Position numbers and translations under genes: made by a program
Notes under the pieces: generated by a model
Databases searched by the model: none
What the model was told of the DNA's origin: nothing
Seen by the model: only the letters and a program-made list of their open reading frames with translations
From: Prunus persica
Lineage: Eukaryota > Streptophyta > Magnoliopsida > Rosales > Rosaceae
Assembly (NCBI RefSeq): GCF_000346465.2
Contig: NC_034009.1
Coordinates: 632,053-696,052, forward strand
Direction of reading: 5' to 3'
Length of the DNA: 64,000 nucleotides
Shown here: positions 23,436 through 35,615 of the stretch, in pieces
Position numbering within the stretch: the stretch's first letter is position 1
How the letters are laid out: every line of letters begins with the position of its first letter

Positions 23436-26400
23436 ATGGAGAGAGTGGTGGATAGAGGGGGGGAAGTGGAGTACCTGTTCGATAATGCCATGAAAGGCCA
23501 GTGGGGAAACGTTGTGGGGGCCTATAGATCATCAGAGAATGTTCATGATTTGTGTATCACCAAAATGGGGGACACTGCTCTACATATCGCTGCTTTCGAT
23601 GGCGAAACAGAAGTTGTGCGGGCTTTGCTGGAGGTCATTAAAGAAAATGTATCCAAGATATTGCAAATAAAAAACAAGAAAGGCAACACACCTCTCCATT
23701 TAGCTGCTGAAGTGGGGGATGTGGTAACGTGTCATGCAATGGCCACCAAAGACCGCAAACTCGTGTCTTCTCGCAACAATAAGAATGAGACTCCTCTCTT
23801 CTTGGCAGCTCTTAACGGGCATGAGAAAGTTTTTCGTTGCCTTCATAGTCACTGTGATGATGAAAGATGCTATTCATTTAGAGCAAGGAATGGTGATACC
23901 ATTCTCCATGCAGCTATGTCCGGTGAATACTTCAGTAAGTGTGTGGCCTACCCACTTCTTCAAGAGTGTTGCTATTTGTACCATCATATTGTTGACCACA
24001 TCTTAAATTGATGGGATTTATTTCAACAAAATGATCAATAAATATGACACAAATAGCATTATTATTACTTTTTAAATATATATATATTATAACTTAATAT
24101 TAATTTTTATTATTAATTTCCTTTTTAAATATATAGGTTTGGCATTCAAGATCCTTCTGTGGCACCCAGAACTTGTCAATTATATTAATCAGAGTGGCTT
24201 CTCTCCCCTGCATATTCTAGCCAATACTCCATCAGCATTCAAAAGCAGTAGCCGCCTTAGACCGTTGGATCGTCTCATATACCAATGTAAGATTACCGCT
24301 ATCGATTTTATTTTTTTATTTTTTGGTCTATGATCAAGCTTTTGGATGTTTAATTCATGTAATACAATGCTAATGCATTTGCACTTGGCAGTTTCATGTC
24401 TCACTTGGTAATTACTAGGCTTACTTGGGACAAAATTATCTAAAAAGAGAACTATGATGATATGACCTTTTTAGAATTGTAAAATTGAGAGGCCAAAATA
24501 GAAAATACAAGTATACTCTATATCTTGCAACTGTAGAGACCTTGGTATATCTTGCAACTGTACTTCTGTCCAAATAAGTTTTTACATTTCATTTATCAGG
24601 TTTGATTGTTGAAGAGCTAACAGGGGGAAAAAAGGACGAAAATAGTATTTGTCCCCTCGAGAAAAGAGGAAGAAATACCATCGATACGGGTTCTGAATCT
24701 CATCAAGCATTAAGTGAGTGCTCGTCACTTATCCAATTTATACGTTGCTTTTTCATCACCACAATTCTAATATAACATTGTTTCTCCATTTCTAGCTAAA
24801 TCATGGGGAAATAGGATGTGCTCTTCTCTATGTCTAGCTAAGAGAGGAAATAAAAAAGAAGATGTAGAGAATTCCCAACAAGAGAACAGCTCAATGTCAG
24901 GTAAAGTTGGGTAACTATAATGTCCTTTGAACTTGAAGTGAACCTTATCACTTCTCATGGATGGTGTCTCCACCCTTAAACTGTAAAATACATCTCTTAA
25001 ACAGAGAAAATAAACCTAAACATAAGCACGCAATCAAAAAAAAATTTCATTTTCACTATTTTGAAAACAAAGAACAAAATCAATTACCAAATATGTTTTC
25101 ATTTTTCATTTTTTTTTTATAAAAAAATTGAAAACTGATAATTAAGGGCCCGTTTGATAACCATTTAAATTATAGTTTTAAGTTTTCATTTTTTGTGCTG
25201 GAGTATAGAAGTAAAAGAGTGAGAATGAGAGTGGAGATGGGATTGAGACAAAACATGAGGAGAGGATGGGAAGGAGGAGTAACAAAAGTGAAAACAAAAA
25301 CTAAAAATTGAAATCTATTTGAAATTGTTTTTATTACTCCTCCCTCTTATCCTCCCCTTTCATCATATCTCTCTCAATTTCAAGTGGTTATAATTTCTTC
25401 GTCTAATAAGTAAACATGAAAATAAATAAGTAACATTAAATTTTAGCAGTAATAATGAGAATCCCTTGATTTTCCCTATATTAAACTCCCCTAGTCAGAA
25501 AAAACTCATCCTCGAATCTGTATTTTCGTTTACTCCATGATAATCTTGAAATTGAAATTGAATATAAAAACTCTGAATATTTATGCCTTAAAATTTTATG
25601 TGATCACAACTGCACAAAGTGCATCTTGTCAAGGTCAGTAACTCAATTATAAGACATTACGAATACATTGATAAAATGTTTAAGACTGACTTTTGGATGC
25701 CCATTAATTTCAATATGTGCAACTTTTTTAGCATTGTTTTCCTTCCTTTTTTTCAAATGGTAGGCATGAACCAACGAGAAGAAAGTCATCCCAATTATAT
25801 TTACTCCTCATGTGTTAAGTTTTTCAACTTAATCACAGCTGCCTTGGACGTGATCAATGGTTCTCCGCGAAGCAGTCAGTACTATCAAACTTTGTGGTGA
25901 ATTCGTTAATTTATACTTTCATTTATGAGCGACGTTTGGCTTCTTAAAACTAAGAAGGAGCTTATCCTCAAAGAAAATGGAATTTTGACACTTGGCAAAT
26001 TCCAAAACAAAGAAAATTAAAAGAATTTGAAGGAAAAAAAAAAGGGTCAAAATCCCATTTGTCTTAGGAGGAGTTCCTCTTCAATTTTAAGGAGCCAATT
26101 GAAAGAAAATCATGTCATTAAGAAAAATCAATTGCACATATTTGTTTGAAACCCCCTCAGGCATGCTAAAGTTGTTTTTAATTAGAATGTCATCATTTGT
26201 ATTTCTAGCAATTTGGAGCATAGATAAAATCCTCGACGAGAAAAGGCGACATATATGGGCTACTCAGGTCATGAATGAATTGGTTAAGCATAGCAATTTA
26301 TACAAGAAAGTCATACAAAGTACTGGAGAAACTCCAGAAGATAAAGATAAATTTGGAGATGTTCCTGATCCTACCAAAGTGGATCCGGAGGAGCCAAGTC

Positions 26401-27617
26401 ATACAGAGAAGAAAGACGATACGGAAGATAAGAAGAATGACAAATTGGAAGAGAAGAAGAAGGACAAAGATAATAAATTGGAAGATAAGAAGACACCAAT
26501 ATTAATTGCAGCAAAGATGGGAGTGAAGGAAATGGTGGAAACAATCCTAGAAAAATTTCCAGTGGCTATTGAGGATGTGGACTCAGAAAACAAGAATGTT
26601 GCACTGTTGGCAGTCGAGAACAGGCAACCCCATGTTTACAGTTTACTACTGGACAGGAAGAAAGAAATCACAAGATTGTTACGTCGGGTGGACAACAATG
26701 GTAACAATGCATTGCATCTTGCTGCTAAATGTGGAAGTCATCGGCCATGGCTTACTCCTGGTGCCGCACTACAAATGCAGTGGGAACTCAAGTGGTACAC
26801 GGTGCGTATATATCTAACAATAATTTTATTTGTTTTAATGAAGCACCGTGTTTGTCTATTTTATTGATCCCAATTATATGCCTTAATGATTTTCAATTTG
26901 CATGATTTGATCTATGAATGAAGATTTGGAAAATAGACGGTTTTGATTGTTGAAAAAATATTCTTAAAAGCATCCATAATGGACTCCCTAAAAACACCCC
27001 CTTAGACAAATTTTAGGGAGGAATTGAAAAAATACAACTCTAACCATGCTTCCTATCCACCTCCTAAAATAGGGAAAACTCTAGGAGCTCCTAAATCTGA
27101 GAAGATAGAAAAGACTCCTAGTGGCTCCCTATAATTTAATGTTGCTTTGTCATGATTGCAGATTTTAAACTTTTAATTAATGCAAATATTTTTTTAATAT
27201 TTTTTTGTATGGAGATGAACCAATTATATTGAATTAAAAAATAATTATAGTATTGATGACTCTCTAAATTAGGGAGTATGATTGGAGTTCAAATTTTATA
27301 GGGAGCTCCTAAAACAACTTTTGTGTGTTTTTACCTAAATTTTAACTAAAAAATAGGGATCATGATTGTAGATGTTCTAAGGGACCCTAATGGGTGTCCT
27401 TCGAATAAAATTATTTAAGGAATCCCTTATTAAAAAGGAATATATCAGTTTCGATCTCTTGAATCACATAAGTCTAAGAGATTGTGGTCACCCAGCGTTG
27501 GATATTAATTTAATGGTTCAAAAAAATTTATTAAAAGGAGTGCAATAGTGAGTGAACTTACATTCAACGGTGAGTGACTACAAATATCTTGAATCCATGC
27601 AGTCCAAAACATCAGGA

Positions 27618-27657
<40 letters not shown>

Positions 27658-28343
27658 TGAGAAGGTCATTAATTGAACAGATATCAATCTTTGAATAAAG
27701 TTTTAAATGCTCCAAATTTTATTGTGCATGGATGCAGTTTGTCAAAAATTCCATGCCACCTCGTTCATCTGTTCGCTACAACAAAGAAGGTCAGATGCCA
27801 CAGGAGGTCTTCACAACTTCACACAAAGATCTTCGACAAGAAGGCAGTAATTGGCTCGTCAAAACCTCCGAATCATGCTCTGTGGTTGCTGCGCTCATTG
27901 CAACAGTTGCCTTCGCAACATCAGCATCTGTACCCGGCGGACTCGATGATAAAACTGGTTCACCGGTTTTCAAAGACATGCCGGCATTCAATGCCTTCAC
28001 CATCTCATCACTGCTTGCTCTCTGCTTGTCAGTAACTGCCCTGGTCTTCTTTCTAACCATTATTACGTCTCGATACGAAGCGCATGATTATTCCATCAGC
28101 TTGCCCCGGAAACTTTTGCTGGGTTTAACATCACTCTTCGCATCCATAGCTGCCGTGTTAGTCTCATTCTGTACTGGCCATATTTTTCTCCTTGATCGAC
28201 AACTCAGATATGTGGCATATCCATTATATGCAGCGACTTGCTTGCCGGTTACCATTTTTGCTCTTGCCCAGTTGTCCCTCTACTACGATCTCATAAGGGT
28301 CATCTTCAGCAAGGTTCCACAGCGCAGCTACAAAGGAATGTAG
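23436..28343 (+). CDS. Ankyrin repeat-PGG domain membrane protein (ITN1/ACD6-like), gene B
   Basis: Seven exons: 23436-23934, 24137-24286, 24600-24713, 24796-24900, 25764-25874, 26209-26801 and 27738-28343, giving 725 aa. Layout is as in gene A: N-terminal ankyrin repeats, charged linker, two further repeats, then a PGG domain with four membrane segments. Exons 2-4 and 7 are almost identical to gene A, so the pair is recent. Differences: the N-terminus is eight codons shorter; the linker is a different mix of Lys/Asp/Glu repeats (PEEPSHTEKKDDTEDK); and exon 5 has a 15-base insertion before the donor. The donor is placed at 25874/25875 (A then GTCAGT), which aligns with gene A's donor. A GT 15 bases earlier also keeps the frame, so this boundary is uncertain by five codons. 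Intron 6 contains a MITE and a long TA run. Confidence 0.86.
26952..27399. mobile_element. MITE-like insertion in intron 6 of gene B
   Basis: Gene A's intron 6 reads TTTTGATTGTTTCGAATAAA near 19521. In gene B the same sequence is interrupted after GATTGTT and resumes at TTCGAATAAAATTATTT, leaving about 448 bp of extra DNA. The insert has imperfect inverted ends: GCATCCATAATGGACTCCCT at the left and, in reverse complement, ACATCTACAATCATGATCCC at the right. It has no coding capacity. The superfamily is not certain (Harbinger or hAT type). Confidence 0.6.
27620..27654. repeat. (TA)n microsatellite in intron 6 of gene B
   Basis: An uninterrupted run of about 17 TA dinucleotides. Confidence 0.9.
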
Positions 28344-30997
28344 ACACTAATTAAGTGGGACTCGATCATCTATTTGGCGCTATAAATAAATTGTGTTTTT
28401 CAAAGTGTGTGTGTGTGTGTGTGTTTTTTCTTCTGAGGAAACAAGTATTAATTGGTTTGAGTGTGTGGTTTGAAATTTGTTTCCGGAGTGAGGTGAGGCT
28501 TTTGTAAGAAGTGTGCCCCAATTAAAACCAAGTCATATGATGTAAAACCAATAGATTATTATTGTTTCCGGAGTGGTACAAATAGATTATTATTACTTCT
28601 TTTATATATATATATATATATATATTTTAACTGAATATCATATTTTATTATTAATTTCCTTTTTAAATATATAGATTTGGCATTCCAGATCATTCTGTGG
28701 CACCCAGAACTTGTTAATAATATTAATCATAGTGGCTTATCTCCCATGCATATTCTCGCCAATACTCCATCAGCATTCAAAAGCAGTGGCCGCCTTACAC
28801 TGTTGGATCTTCTCATATACCAATGTAAGAATATCTCTATCGATTTTATTTTTTATTTTTTGGTGTTTGGATGTTTAATTCATGTAATACAATGCTAATG
28901 CAGTTGCACTTGGCAGTTTCATGTCTCACTTGGTAATTACTAGGCTTTCAGGGGACAAAATTATTAAAAAAGAGAACTATGATGATATGATCTTTTTAAG
29001 TATGCATACATCATACATGTACTTGTTTTTTGAAGAGAAAATAAAAATATATATAGTTGTTTGATCATTATAAGGGTATTATATTCATGTTTCCAGAAGA
29101 AAAACTCAGTCTCTAATAAAAGTATTCCATACAATCAATAAATTCAGGGACGGAGCTAAAATTGTAAAGTTAGGAGGGACGAAGTAGAAAATACAAGTAT
29201 ACTCTATATCTTGCAATTGTAGGGACCTTGGTTAATTACTCTATACCTTGCAACTGTAGGGACCTTGGTTAATTACTCTATACCTTGCAATTGTACTTCT
29301 GTCCGAATAAGTTTTTACATTTCATGTGTCCGGTTTTTGATTGTTGAAGAGCTAAAAGGGCAAGAAGGTAACAAAAATATTTATCCCCGCGGCCAAAAAG
29401 AAAGGAATATCGACAATACGGGTTCTGAATCTCAAGCATTAAGTGAGTGCTAGTCACTTATTCAATTTATACGTTGCTTTTTCGTCACCACAAGTCTAAT
29501 ATAATATAGTTTCTCCATTTCCAGCTAAATCATGGGGAAATAGGATATGTTCTTCTCTAAGTCTAGCTAAGAGAGGAAATAAAAAGGAAGATGCAGAGAA
29601 TCCCCAACAAAAGAGCAGCTCAATGCAAGGTAAGTTGGGTAACCATAATGTCCTTTGAACTTAGTGAACCTTATCACTTCTCATGAATGGTGTTATTCAT
29701 GATGTTTTCTATGGAAAACAACCCTTAAACTGTAAAATACATCTCTTAAATAGAGAAAATAAACCTAAACAGAAGCACATAAGCAAAAAAAAAAAAAAAA
29801 CAGCTCAATGCAAGGTAAGTTGGGTAATAGGACTTATGTTACAATTAGACCCCAAAGTAGCAAGGCAACTAGTCAATTACCTAGACTGATTGTCACTCAC
29901 ACTGCGACAAAAACTGATGAGGAGTTGCCGGTCCTCCAAAAACTGTAATGTACCAGACTTGAATCATGCTTCCAATTTTATATCCAAATTGAGAGCCAAT
30001 TCACCACAAATATATCCCCAACTGCACCAAGTGCATCTTGTAAGAGTCAATACGTTGATAAAAATATGTCCTTTGGATGCTCATTATTTTAGCATTGTTT
30101 TCCTTCCACTTTTTCCAACTGCAGGTACAAACCAACGAGAGGAACAGGGGAGACAAAGGCATCCCAATTATATTTATGCATCATTTGTTACAATTTGCTA
30201 CTTAATCACGGAGGCTTTGGTAGAGATGTATCGTTTTCTGCGAGGATTTTTGGGTGAATACATTTACACTTTCGTTTATTTATACCAATAAACTTGGCCA
30301 TATATAAAATAAAAAGCATCGTTCTAATTGAAAGAAAATTAATGTAATAGAGAAAAATCAATTGGACATATCTATAGAGTGCTTTTAATTGACAAATGTC
30401 ATTTGTGTTTCTAGGAATTTCGAGCATACAGAAAATCCACCAAGACAAAAGGAAACATAAATGGGCCACTCAGGTCATGAATAAATTGCTTGACCATACT
30501 TCATACATGTATGCACAAAATCCCAAAGAAACTCGACCAACAGATGAATCAAAAATGACACAAGTTCCTAAACCTCCCGAATTAGAGAAGCCCGAATTAG
30601 ATACGAAGAGGAAGAAGGACAAAACCGTGGGAGATAAGAAAATGAAAAGGCAGCTGATGACACCAATATTAATTGCAGCAAAGATGGGAGTGAGCGAAAT
30701 GGTGGAGAAAATCCTAAAAAAATTTCCAGTGGCTATTCACGATGTGGACTCAGAAAACAAGAATGTTGCGCTCCTGGCAATTGAGAACAGGCAATCCCAT
30801 GTTCTCAAGTTACTGCTGATGAAGAAAGAGAAATCAATCGCAAGCTTGTTACGTCAGGTGGACATCAAAGGCAACAATGCATTGCATCTTGCTGCTAAAT
30901 ATGGAAGTTATCGGCCATGGCATACTCCAGGTGCGGCACTGCAAATGCAATGGGAACTCAAGTGGTATATGGTATGTACACTGCAACTGATATTCAT

Positions 30998-31208
30998 TGT
31001 AAAAAAAGGAATAGGCTGATGTTTTGATTCAACCAGCATACTTTCTTATTACAACATCAATCATATTTATACAGTGGTGATCCTAGAATTAAGGAAATCA
31101 TCAAGGAGCAAATACAAGAAGTCAGCTGTACTACTAAGGCAACAAATATACAGAATCAATTGTAAATCAATCAACCTAAACTATAGGGATTTTGGTGATA
31201 TCTCAACA
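30998..31208 (-). repeat. 3' LTR of the Copia element
   Basis: 211 bp, matching 35616-35826. Flanked on its outer side by the target duplication TTCAT. Confidence 0.95.
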
Positions 31209-31215
31209 CTCCCCC

Positions 31216-34200
31216 TCAAGTTGGAGAGTGGATGTCAAGAACTCCCAACTTGCACAGTATTGTTGAAAATCCTTCTTTTCCTAAAGGCTTTGTCAGGATG
31301 TCCGCCACCTGTTGTGAGGAAGAAACATGTTTTGTAACTATTGAACCATCTTGGATCTTGTCTCTGATGAAATGGCAATCCATCTCAATATGCCTTGTTC
31401 TTTCGTGAAAAACAGGATTAGCAGCTATATGTAATGCAGCTTGGTTGTCGCAATGTAGTGTGACTGGTTCTGAATGTGTTAGTTGCAAGTCTTGTAATAG
31501 ACACCGCAACCAAGAGAGCTCACAACATGTGCTAGCCATGGCTCTATATTCAGCTTCCGCTGAAGAGAGAGATACAGTCTTCTGTCTCTTTGTCCTCCAA
31601 GAGATCAACGAGTTTCCTAGAAACACACAGTAACCTGTGGTCGACCTACGAGTCGTCGGACACCCCGCCCAATCAGAATCACAAAACGCCTTCAACTTTA
31701 AGTCATCTTGTGTTGGAAAGAGTATTCCTTGGCCTGGAGTGTTTTTAAGGTATCTCAAGATTCGAACCGCTACATCCATATGTGGGATGCGTGGCTCATG
31801 CATAAACCTGCTGAGCACATGTACACCATATGTGATATCGGGCCGTGTGATCGTCAAGTAGATTAAACGTCCCACGAGTCTTCTATACTTGGCCGGGTCC
31901 TTGAGTATCTCCCCTTCATTTGAGAGCTTGATGTTTTGTTCCATGGGAAAACTTACTGGTCGTGCTCCCAAAATACCTGCATCTTTGAGAATCTCCAAGG
32001 TGTATTTCCTCTGGGAGATGCATATACCTTGCTTGGAACGGGACACTTCAATCCCTAAAAAATACTTCAAATCACCAAGGTCTTTGATTCGGAATCGAGT
32101 GTGCAAAAACTGTTTGAGAGAATTAATCGCAGCTACATTATTTCCTGTAATCAGAATGTCATCGACATAAATTAAGAGAGCTGTAAAAGACTTCCCATTT
32201 TTGCAAGTAAAGAGTGAATAATCAGCTTTGGATTGGGTGTAGCCTGCAGCTTGTATGGCTTCTGAAAACTTTGCAAACCACTGTCGAGATGCTTGTTTTA
32301 AACCATATAGAGACTTGTTGAGGCGACATACCAAATTCTCCCCTTGTCGCCGACAACCAGGAGGCAGAGACATATAGATTTCCTCATGGAGATCCCCATG
32401 AAGAAAAGCATTGTGCACGTCAAGTTGTTGAAGTGACCAATTTTGGGCAGCGGCAAGAGAAAGAATGCACCGAACAGTAACCATTTTTGCTGTGGGAGAG
32501 AAAGTGTCGTGATAGTCAATGCCCTCTGTCTGGGTGTACCCTTTAGCCACCAAACGAGCCTTATAACGCTCAATGGATCCGTCTGAGCGATGCTTGATTT
32601 TATAGACCCATTTGCAACCAATGGGTTCTTTGCCAGGAGGAAGAGTGGTAATGGTCCAAGTGTGATTGGACTCTAAAGCCTGTAGTTCCGAATCCATGGC
32701 TTCTTTCCAATGAGGATCAAGGGCTGCCTCTGCAAAAGAATGGGGTTCCATGCTTCTACTAATGTTGGCAATAAAAGAGAGATGTGACGGTGAATAGCGC
32801 CGGTAAGACAAATAATTACAAAAAGGATAACGAGTACCTTTAAGATGACTTGGCGAGGAAGATGACATAGGGTCATGTGGGGGCATCGTCACCTGTGAAC
32901 AAACATAATCTTTGAGAAGAACAGAAGGTGTCTTATGGCGATGAGATTGTCTCAAAGGTGGTGCGGAAACTGGTGGTGGAGAAGAAATTGGCAATTGTGG
33001 CTCTAGGGTGATAGGCGGGTCATGATTTGGAAAAGGGGGTGTTGGTGTATCTGGATTGGTGGTATCTTGGTTGTTGATATCTTGGCTAGGTGATGGGCTA
33101 AGTGGCGTATCATAAATAGGAATAGGTAAGACAGATGTTGTTGTGGTGGAAGATTGGTGTGCCAGTGATTGATGTGGGAAAGAATCCTCATGGAAAATGA
33201 CATCTCTACTAGTGAAGAGTTTGTGAGTATCAAGGTCATATAATTTATAAGCCTTTTGTCCAATGGGGTAGCCAATGAAAATACATCTCTTGGCACGGGA
33301 AGCAAATTTATGAGATGGGTTGATAGAAGTTGCATAAGCGAGACTACCAAAAACTCTCATGTGTGAATAAGAAGGAGGCTTAGCATATAGCATCTCATAT
33401 GGGGTTTTGTGTGAAAGAATAGGTGTAGGGAATCTATTGATTAAATAAGTGGCTGTGAGCACACATTCACCCCAAAAATGGAGTGGGAGATGAGCTTGAA
33501 AACGTAATGCCCTAGCCGTCTCAAGAATATGCCGATGCTTGCGTTCCACGACACCATTTTGTTGTGGTGTGGAAACACAAGAGTGTTGAAAAATGATCCC
33601 ATTATCCTTGAAAAAAGCACGCATAGAAATAAACTCTCCCCCATTATCCGCACGGATGTTTTGCACGTGAGAATGAAATTGGGTTTGAATAAAAGAAAAA
33701 AAGGACTTAAGTAGACTCTGTGTTTCACTTTTATGGTGCATGAGAAAAATCCAAGTGAACCGTGAATAATCATCAACCACTGTTAAAAAGTAACGTGCCC
33801 CAGAAAGGGAGGCAATTTTATAAGGCCCCCAAATGTCACAATGAATAAGAGAAAAAGGCTTCGTAGTTGAAATAGAACTAGTATTGAAAGGTAAACGAGT
33901 TTGTTTGGCCAATGGACAAACATCACAAATATTATTTGAATGAAATGGAAAATGTAACAGAGTTTTAGCCATGAATTGTAAACGAGATGAAGATAAATGG
34001 CCCAAACGCCGATGCCATAGATGGGTAGAGGTGGTGACAAGACTGCAGGAAGATGGAGGTATGGGAGAATAAGGTTTGGAATCTGAGGTTGCAGAACCCA
34101 ACGCCACAAGGTGATAGAGACCCCCACTTTGTTTACCCAAACCAATCGTCATCTTCGTAGCCAAGTCCTGCAAAATGCACCCAGTAGGAAAAAAAGTTAC

Positions 34201-35550
34201 TGAACAATTCAATCCTTTTGTAAGTTTGCTTACAGACATAAGATTGACCTTGAAAGAAGGGATATGTAAAACATCTCGTAAATGAACTTGTGAATTTAAA
34301 GATAAAGTCCCAGTAGAAGAGATAGGAGCCTTTTCACCGCTAGGCAAGACAACAGGTGGCATTGAAGAATTTGAGCATTTAGAAGTAAGTGAATGCGAAG
34401 ATGAAGTGATGTGATCGGTTGCCCCACTATCGATTATCCATTGATGTAAAGGCAAACTCGACCTTGACAAACCTGATGACAGAGCAGCAGCGTTTGCCTG
34501 GGACGGTCCCTGGTCATTCATCTTCTCATTCATCATGGAAAGCATTTGTTGGTATTGTGTCTCAGAAAGATTAGGTACAGCAGCCTGTAATTCTTGCAAG
34601 GTGGGACTAGAAGTCACATGGTTAGCCGAGAAGGATGCAGCCCCATGCTTGTCACGATTGCCATTCCCATTAGCTTTCTTGGACTTATGGAGGCGGTGGC
34701 CTGGGGGGTAACCATTCAGTTTCCAGCATGTCTCAACAGTGTGATGGTCAACGTCACAGTGTGAGCAATGGAGAGGCTTACGATGTGGATTGGAAGTTCT
34801 TTGACTCTGTCGAACCGCCATGGCCGCAGTCTCTACAACGGGTCGGGAGGATCCCAATTCCCGTTGTTTCTCTTCTTGGGAAATTAGGGAATATGTCTTG
34901 CGAAATGCAGGCAAGGGTTGCATGAGCAATATTTGTCCACGAGCCACAGCATAGGACTCGTTGAGTCCCATGAGAAACTGCATAATTTTGTTTCGTTCTT
35001 CTTGTTCAGCAAGAGTCTTCATTGCCCCACAGCTACAAGGAGAGACATTGTTGTACGATGCTAATTCATCCCAGAGACCTTTCAACTTTGTGTAGTACGC
35101 AGCGACGGTCATCTGATCTTGAGTAAGTGAAGCTATGTCACGCTGGATTTGGAAAATCCTGGGTGCGTTGCTTTGGGAGAAACGTTCCTCAAGGTTTTGC
35201 CAGATATCATGGGCTGTGTCTGAATAAATCACGCTATCGGCTATATCTTGTTCGAGTGAGTTCAGGATCCAAGATAGGACCATGTCATTGCAGCGCCGCC
35301 ATAGGGAAAAACCTTCTGGATCAGTCTCCACTGATGGTCTTTTGACAGATCCATCGACAAAACCAAGTTTATTCTTGGCACTCAGAGAGATCTTGATGGA
35401 ACGACACCATGTCCCATAGTTATCTCCATTCAAAAGCTTGGAAACGATGACCATTCCTGGATGGTCTGAATGATGAATAAAAAAAGGACTGGAAGTATCG
35501 TTAGTGCTTCCATCCTTGGAAGAATGTTTTTTGGTTGAGTCGTCAGCCAT
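31216..35550 (-). CDS. Copia gag-pol polyprotein, 1444 aa, intact
   Basis: One open frame carries all Copia domains in the expected order. An N-terminal retrotransposon gag region comes first (NYGTWCRSIKISLSAKNKLG). The CCHC zinc knuckle has Cys-x2-Cys-x4-His-x4-Cys spacing (CSHCDVDHHTVETC). The aspartic protease reads DSGATDHI. The integrase has HRRLGHLS and its zinc-binding region, followed by the catalytic core from HCDIWGPY and DNGGEF. The reverse transcriptase has the YVDDILITG active site. RNase H contains DSDWAG and SSAEAEYRAM. The TGA stop (31218-31216) overlaps the polypurine tract. Start at 35550 is 66 nt inside the 5' LTR boundary. No stop or frameshift was seen, so the element could still be autonomous. 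Confidence 0.95.
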   Translation of the reverse strand: MADDSTKKHSSKDGSTNDTSSPFFIHHSDHPGMVIVSKLLNGDNYGTWCRSIKISLSAKNKLGFVDGSVKRPSVETDPEGFSLWRRCNDMVLSWILNSLEQDIADSVIYSDTAHDIWQNLEERFSQSNAPRIFQIQRDIASLTQDQMTVAAYYTKLKGLWDELASYNNVSPCSCGAMKTLAEQEERNKIMQFLMGLNESYAVARGQILLMQPLPAFRKTYSLISQEEKQRELGSSRPVVETAAMAVRQSQRTSNPHRKPLHCSHCDVDHHTVETCWKLNGYPPGHRLHKSKKANGNGNRDKHGAASFSANHVTSSPTLQELQAAVPNLSETQYQQMLSMMNEKMNDQGPSQANAAALSSGLSRSSLPLHQWIIDSGATDHITSSSHSLTSKCSNSSMPPVVLPSGEKAPISSTGTLSLNSQVHLRDVLHIPSFKVNLMSVSKLTKGLNCSVTFFPTGCILQDLATKMTIGLGKQSGGLYHLVALGSATSDSKPYSPIPPSSCSLVTTSTHLWHRRLGHLSSSRLQFMAKTLLHFPFHSNNICDVCPLAKQTRLPFNTSSISTTKPFSLIHCDIWGPYKIASLSGARYFLTVVDDYSRFTWIFLMHHKSETQSLLKSFFSFIQTQFHSHVQNIRADNGGEFISMRAFFKDNGIIFQHSCVSTPQQNGVVERKHRHILETARALRFQAHLPLHFWGECVLTATYLINRFPTPILSHKTPYEMLYAKPPSYSHMRVFGSLAYATSINPSHKFASRAKRCIFIGYPIGQKAYKLYDLDTHKLFTSRDVIFHEDSFPHQSLAHQSSTTTTSVLPIPIYDTPLSPSPSQDINNQDTTNPDTPTPPFPNHDPPITLEPQLPISSPPPVSAPPLRQSHRHKTPSVLLKDYVCSQVTMPPHDPMSSSSPSHLKGTRYPFCNYLSYRRYSPSHLSFIANISRSMEPHSFAEAALDPHWKEAMDSELQALESNHTWTITTLPPGKEPIGCKWVYKIKHRSDGSIERYKARLVAKGYTQTEGIDYHDTFSPTAKMVTVRCILSLAAAQNWSLQQLDVHNAFLHGDLHEEIYMSLPPGCRRQGENLVCRLNKSLYGLKQASRQWFAKFSEAIQAAGYTQSKADYSLFTCKNGKSFTALLIYVDDILITGNNVAAINSLKQFLHTRFRIKDLGDLKYFLGIEVSRSKQGICISQRKYTLEILKDAGILGARPVSFPMEQNIKLSNEGEILKDPAKYRRLVGRLIYLTITRPDITYGVHVLSRFMHEPRIPHMDVAVRILRYLKNTPGQGILFPTQDDLKLKAFCDSDWAGCPTTRRSTTGYCVFLGNSLISWRTKRQKTVSLSSAEAEYRAMASTCCELSWLRCLLQDLQLTHSEPVTLHCDNQAALHIAANPVFHERTRHIEMDCHFIRDKIQDGSIVTKHVSSSQQVADILTKPLGKEGFSTILCKLGVLDIHSPT

Positions 35551-35615
35551 GATAGAGAAAGAGGGACGGCTATGCAGAAAAGAGAGCTAGGGTTGGGATC
35601 CCTGCTCTGATACCA

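Noticed and set aside
32298..34145. Several 60-120 codon frames inside the Copia element
   Set aside because: They overlap the intact gag-pol frame in other frames and have no domain.
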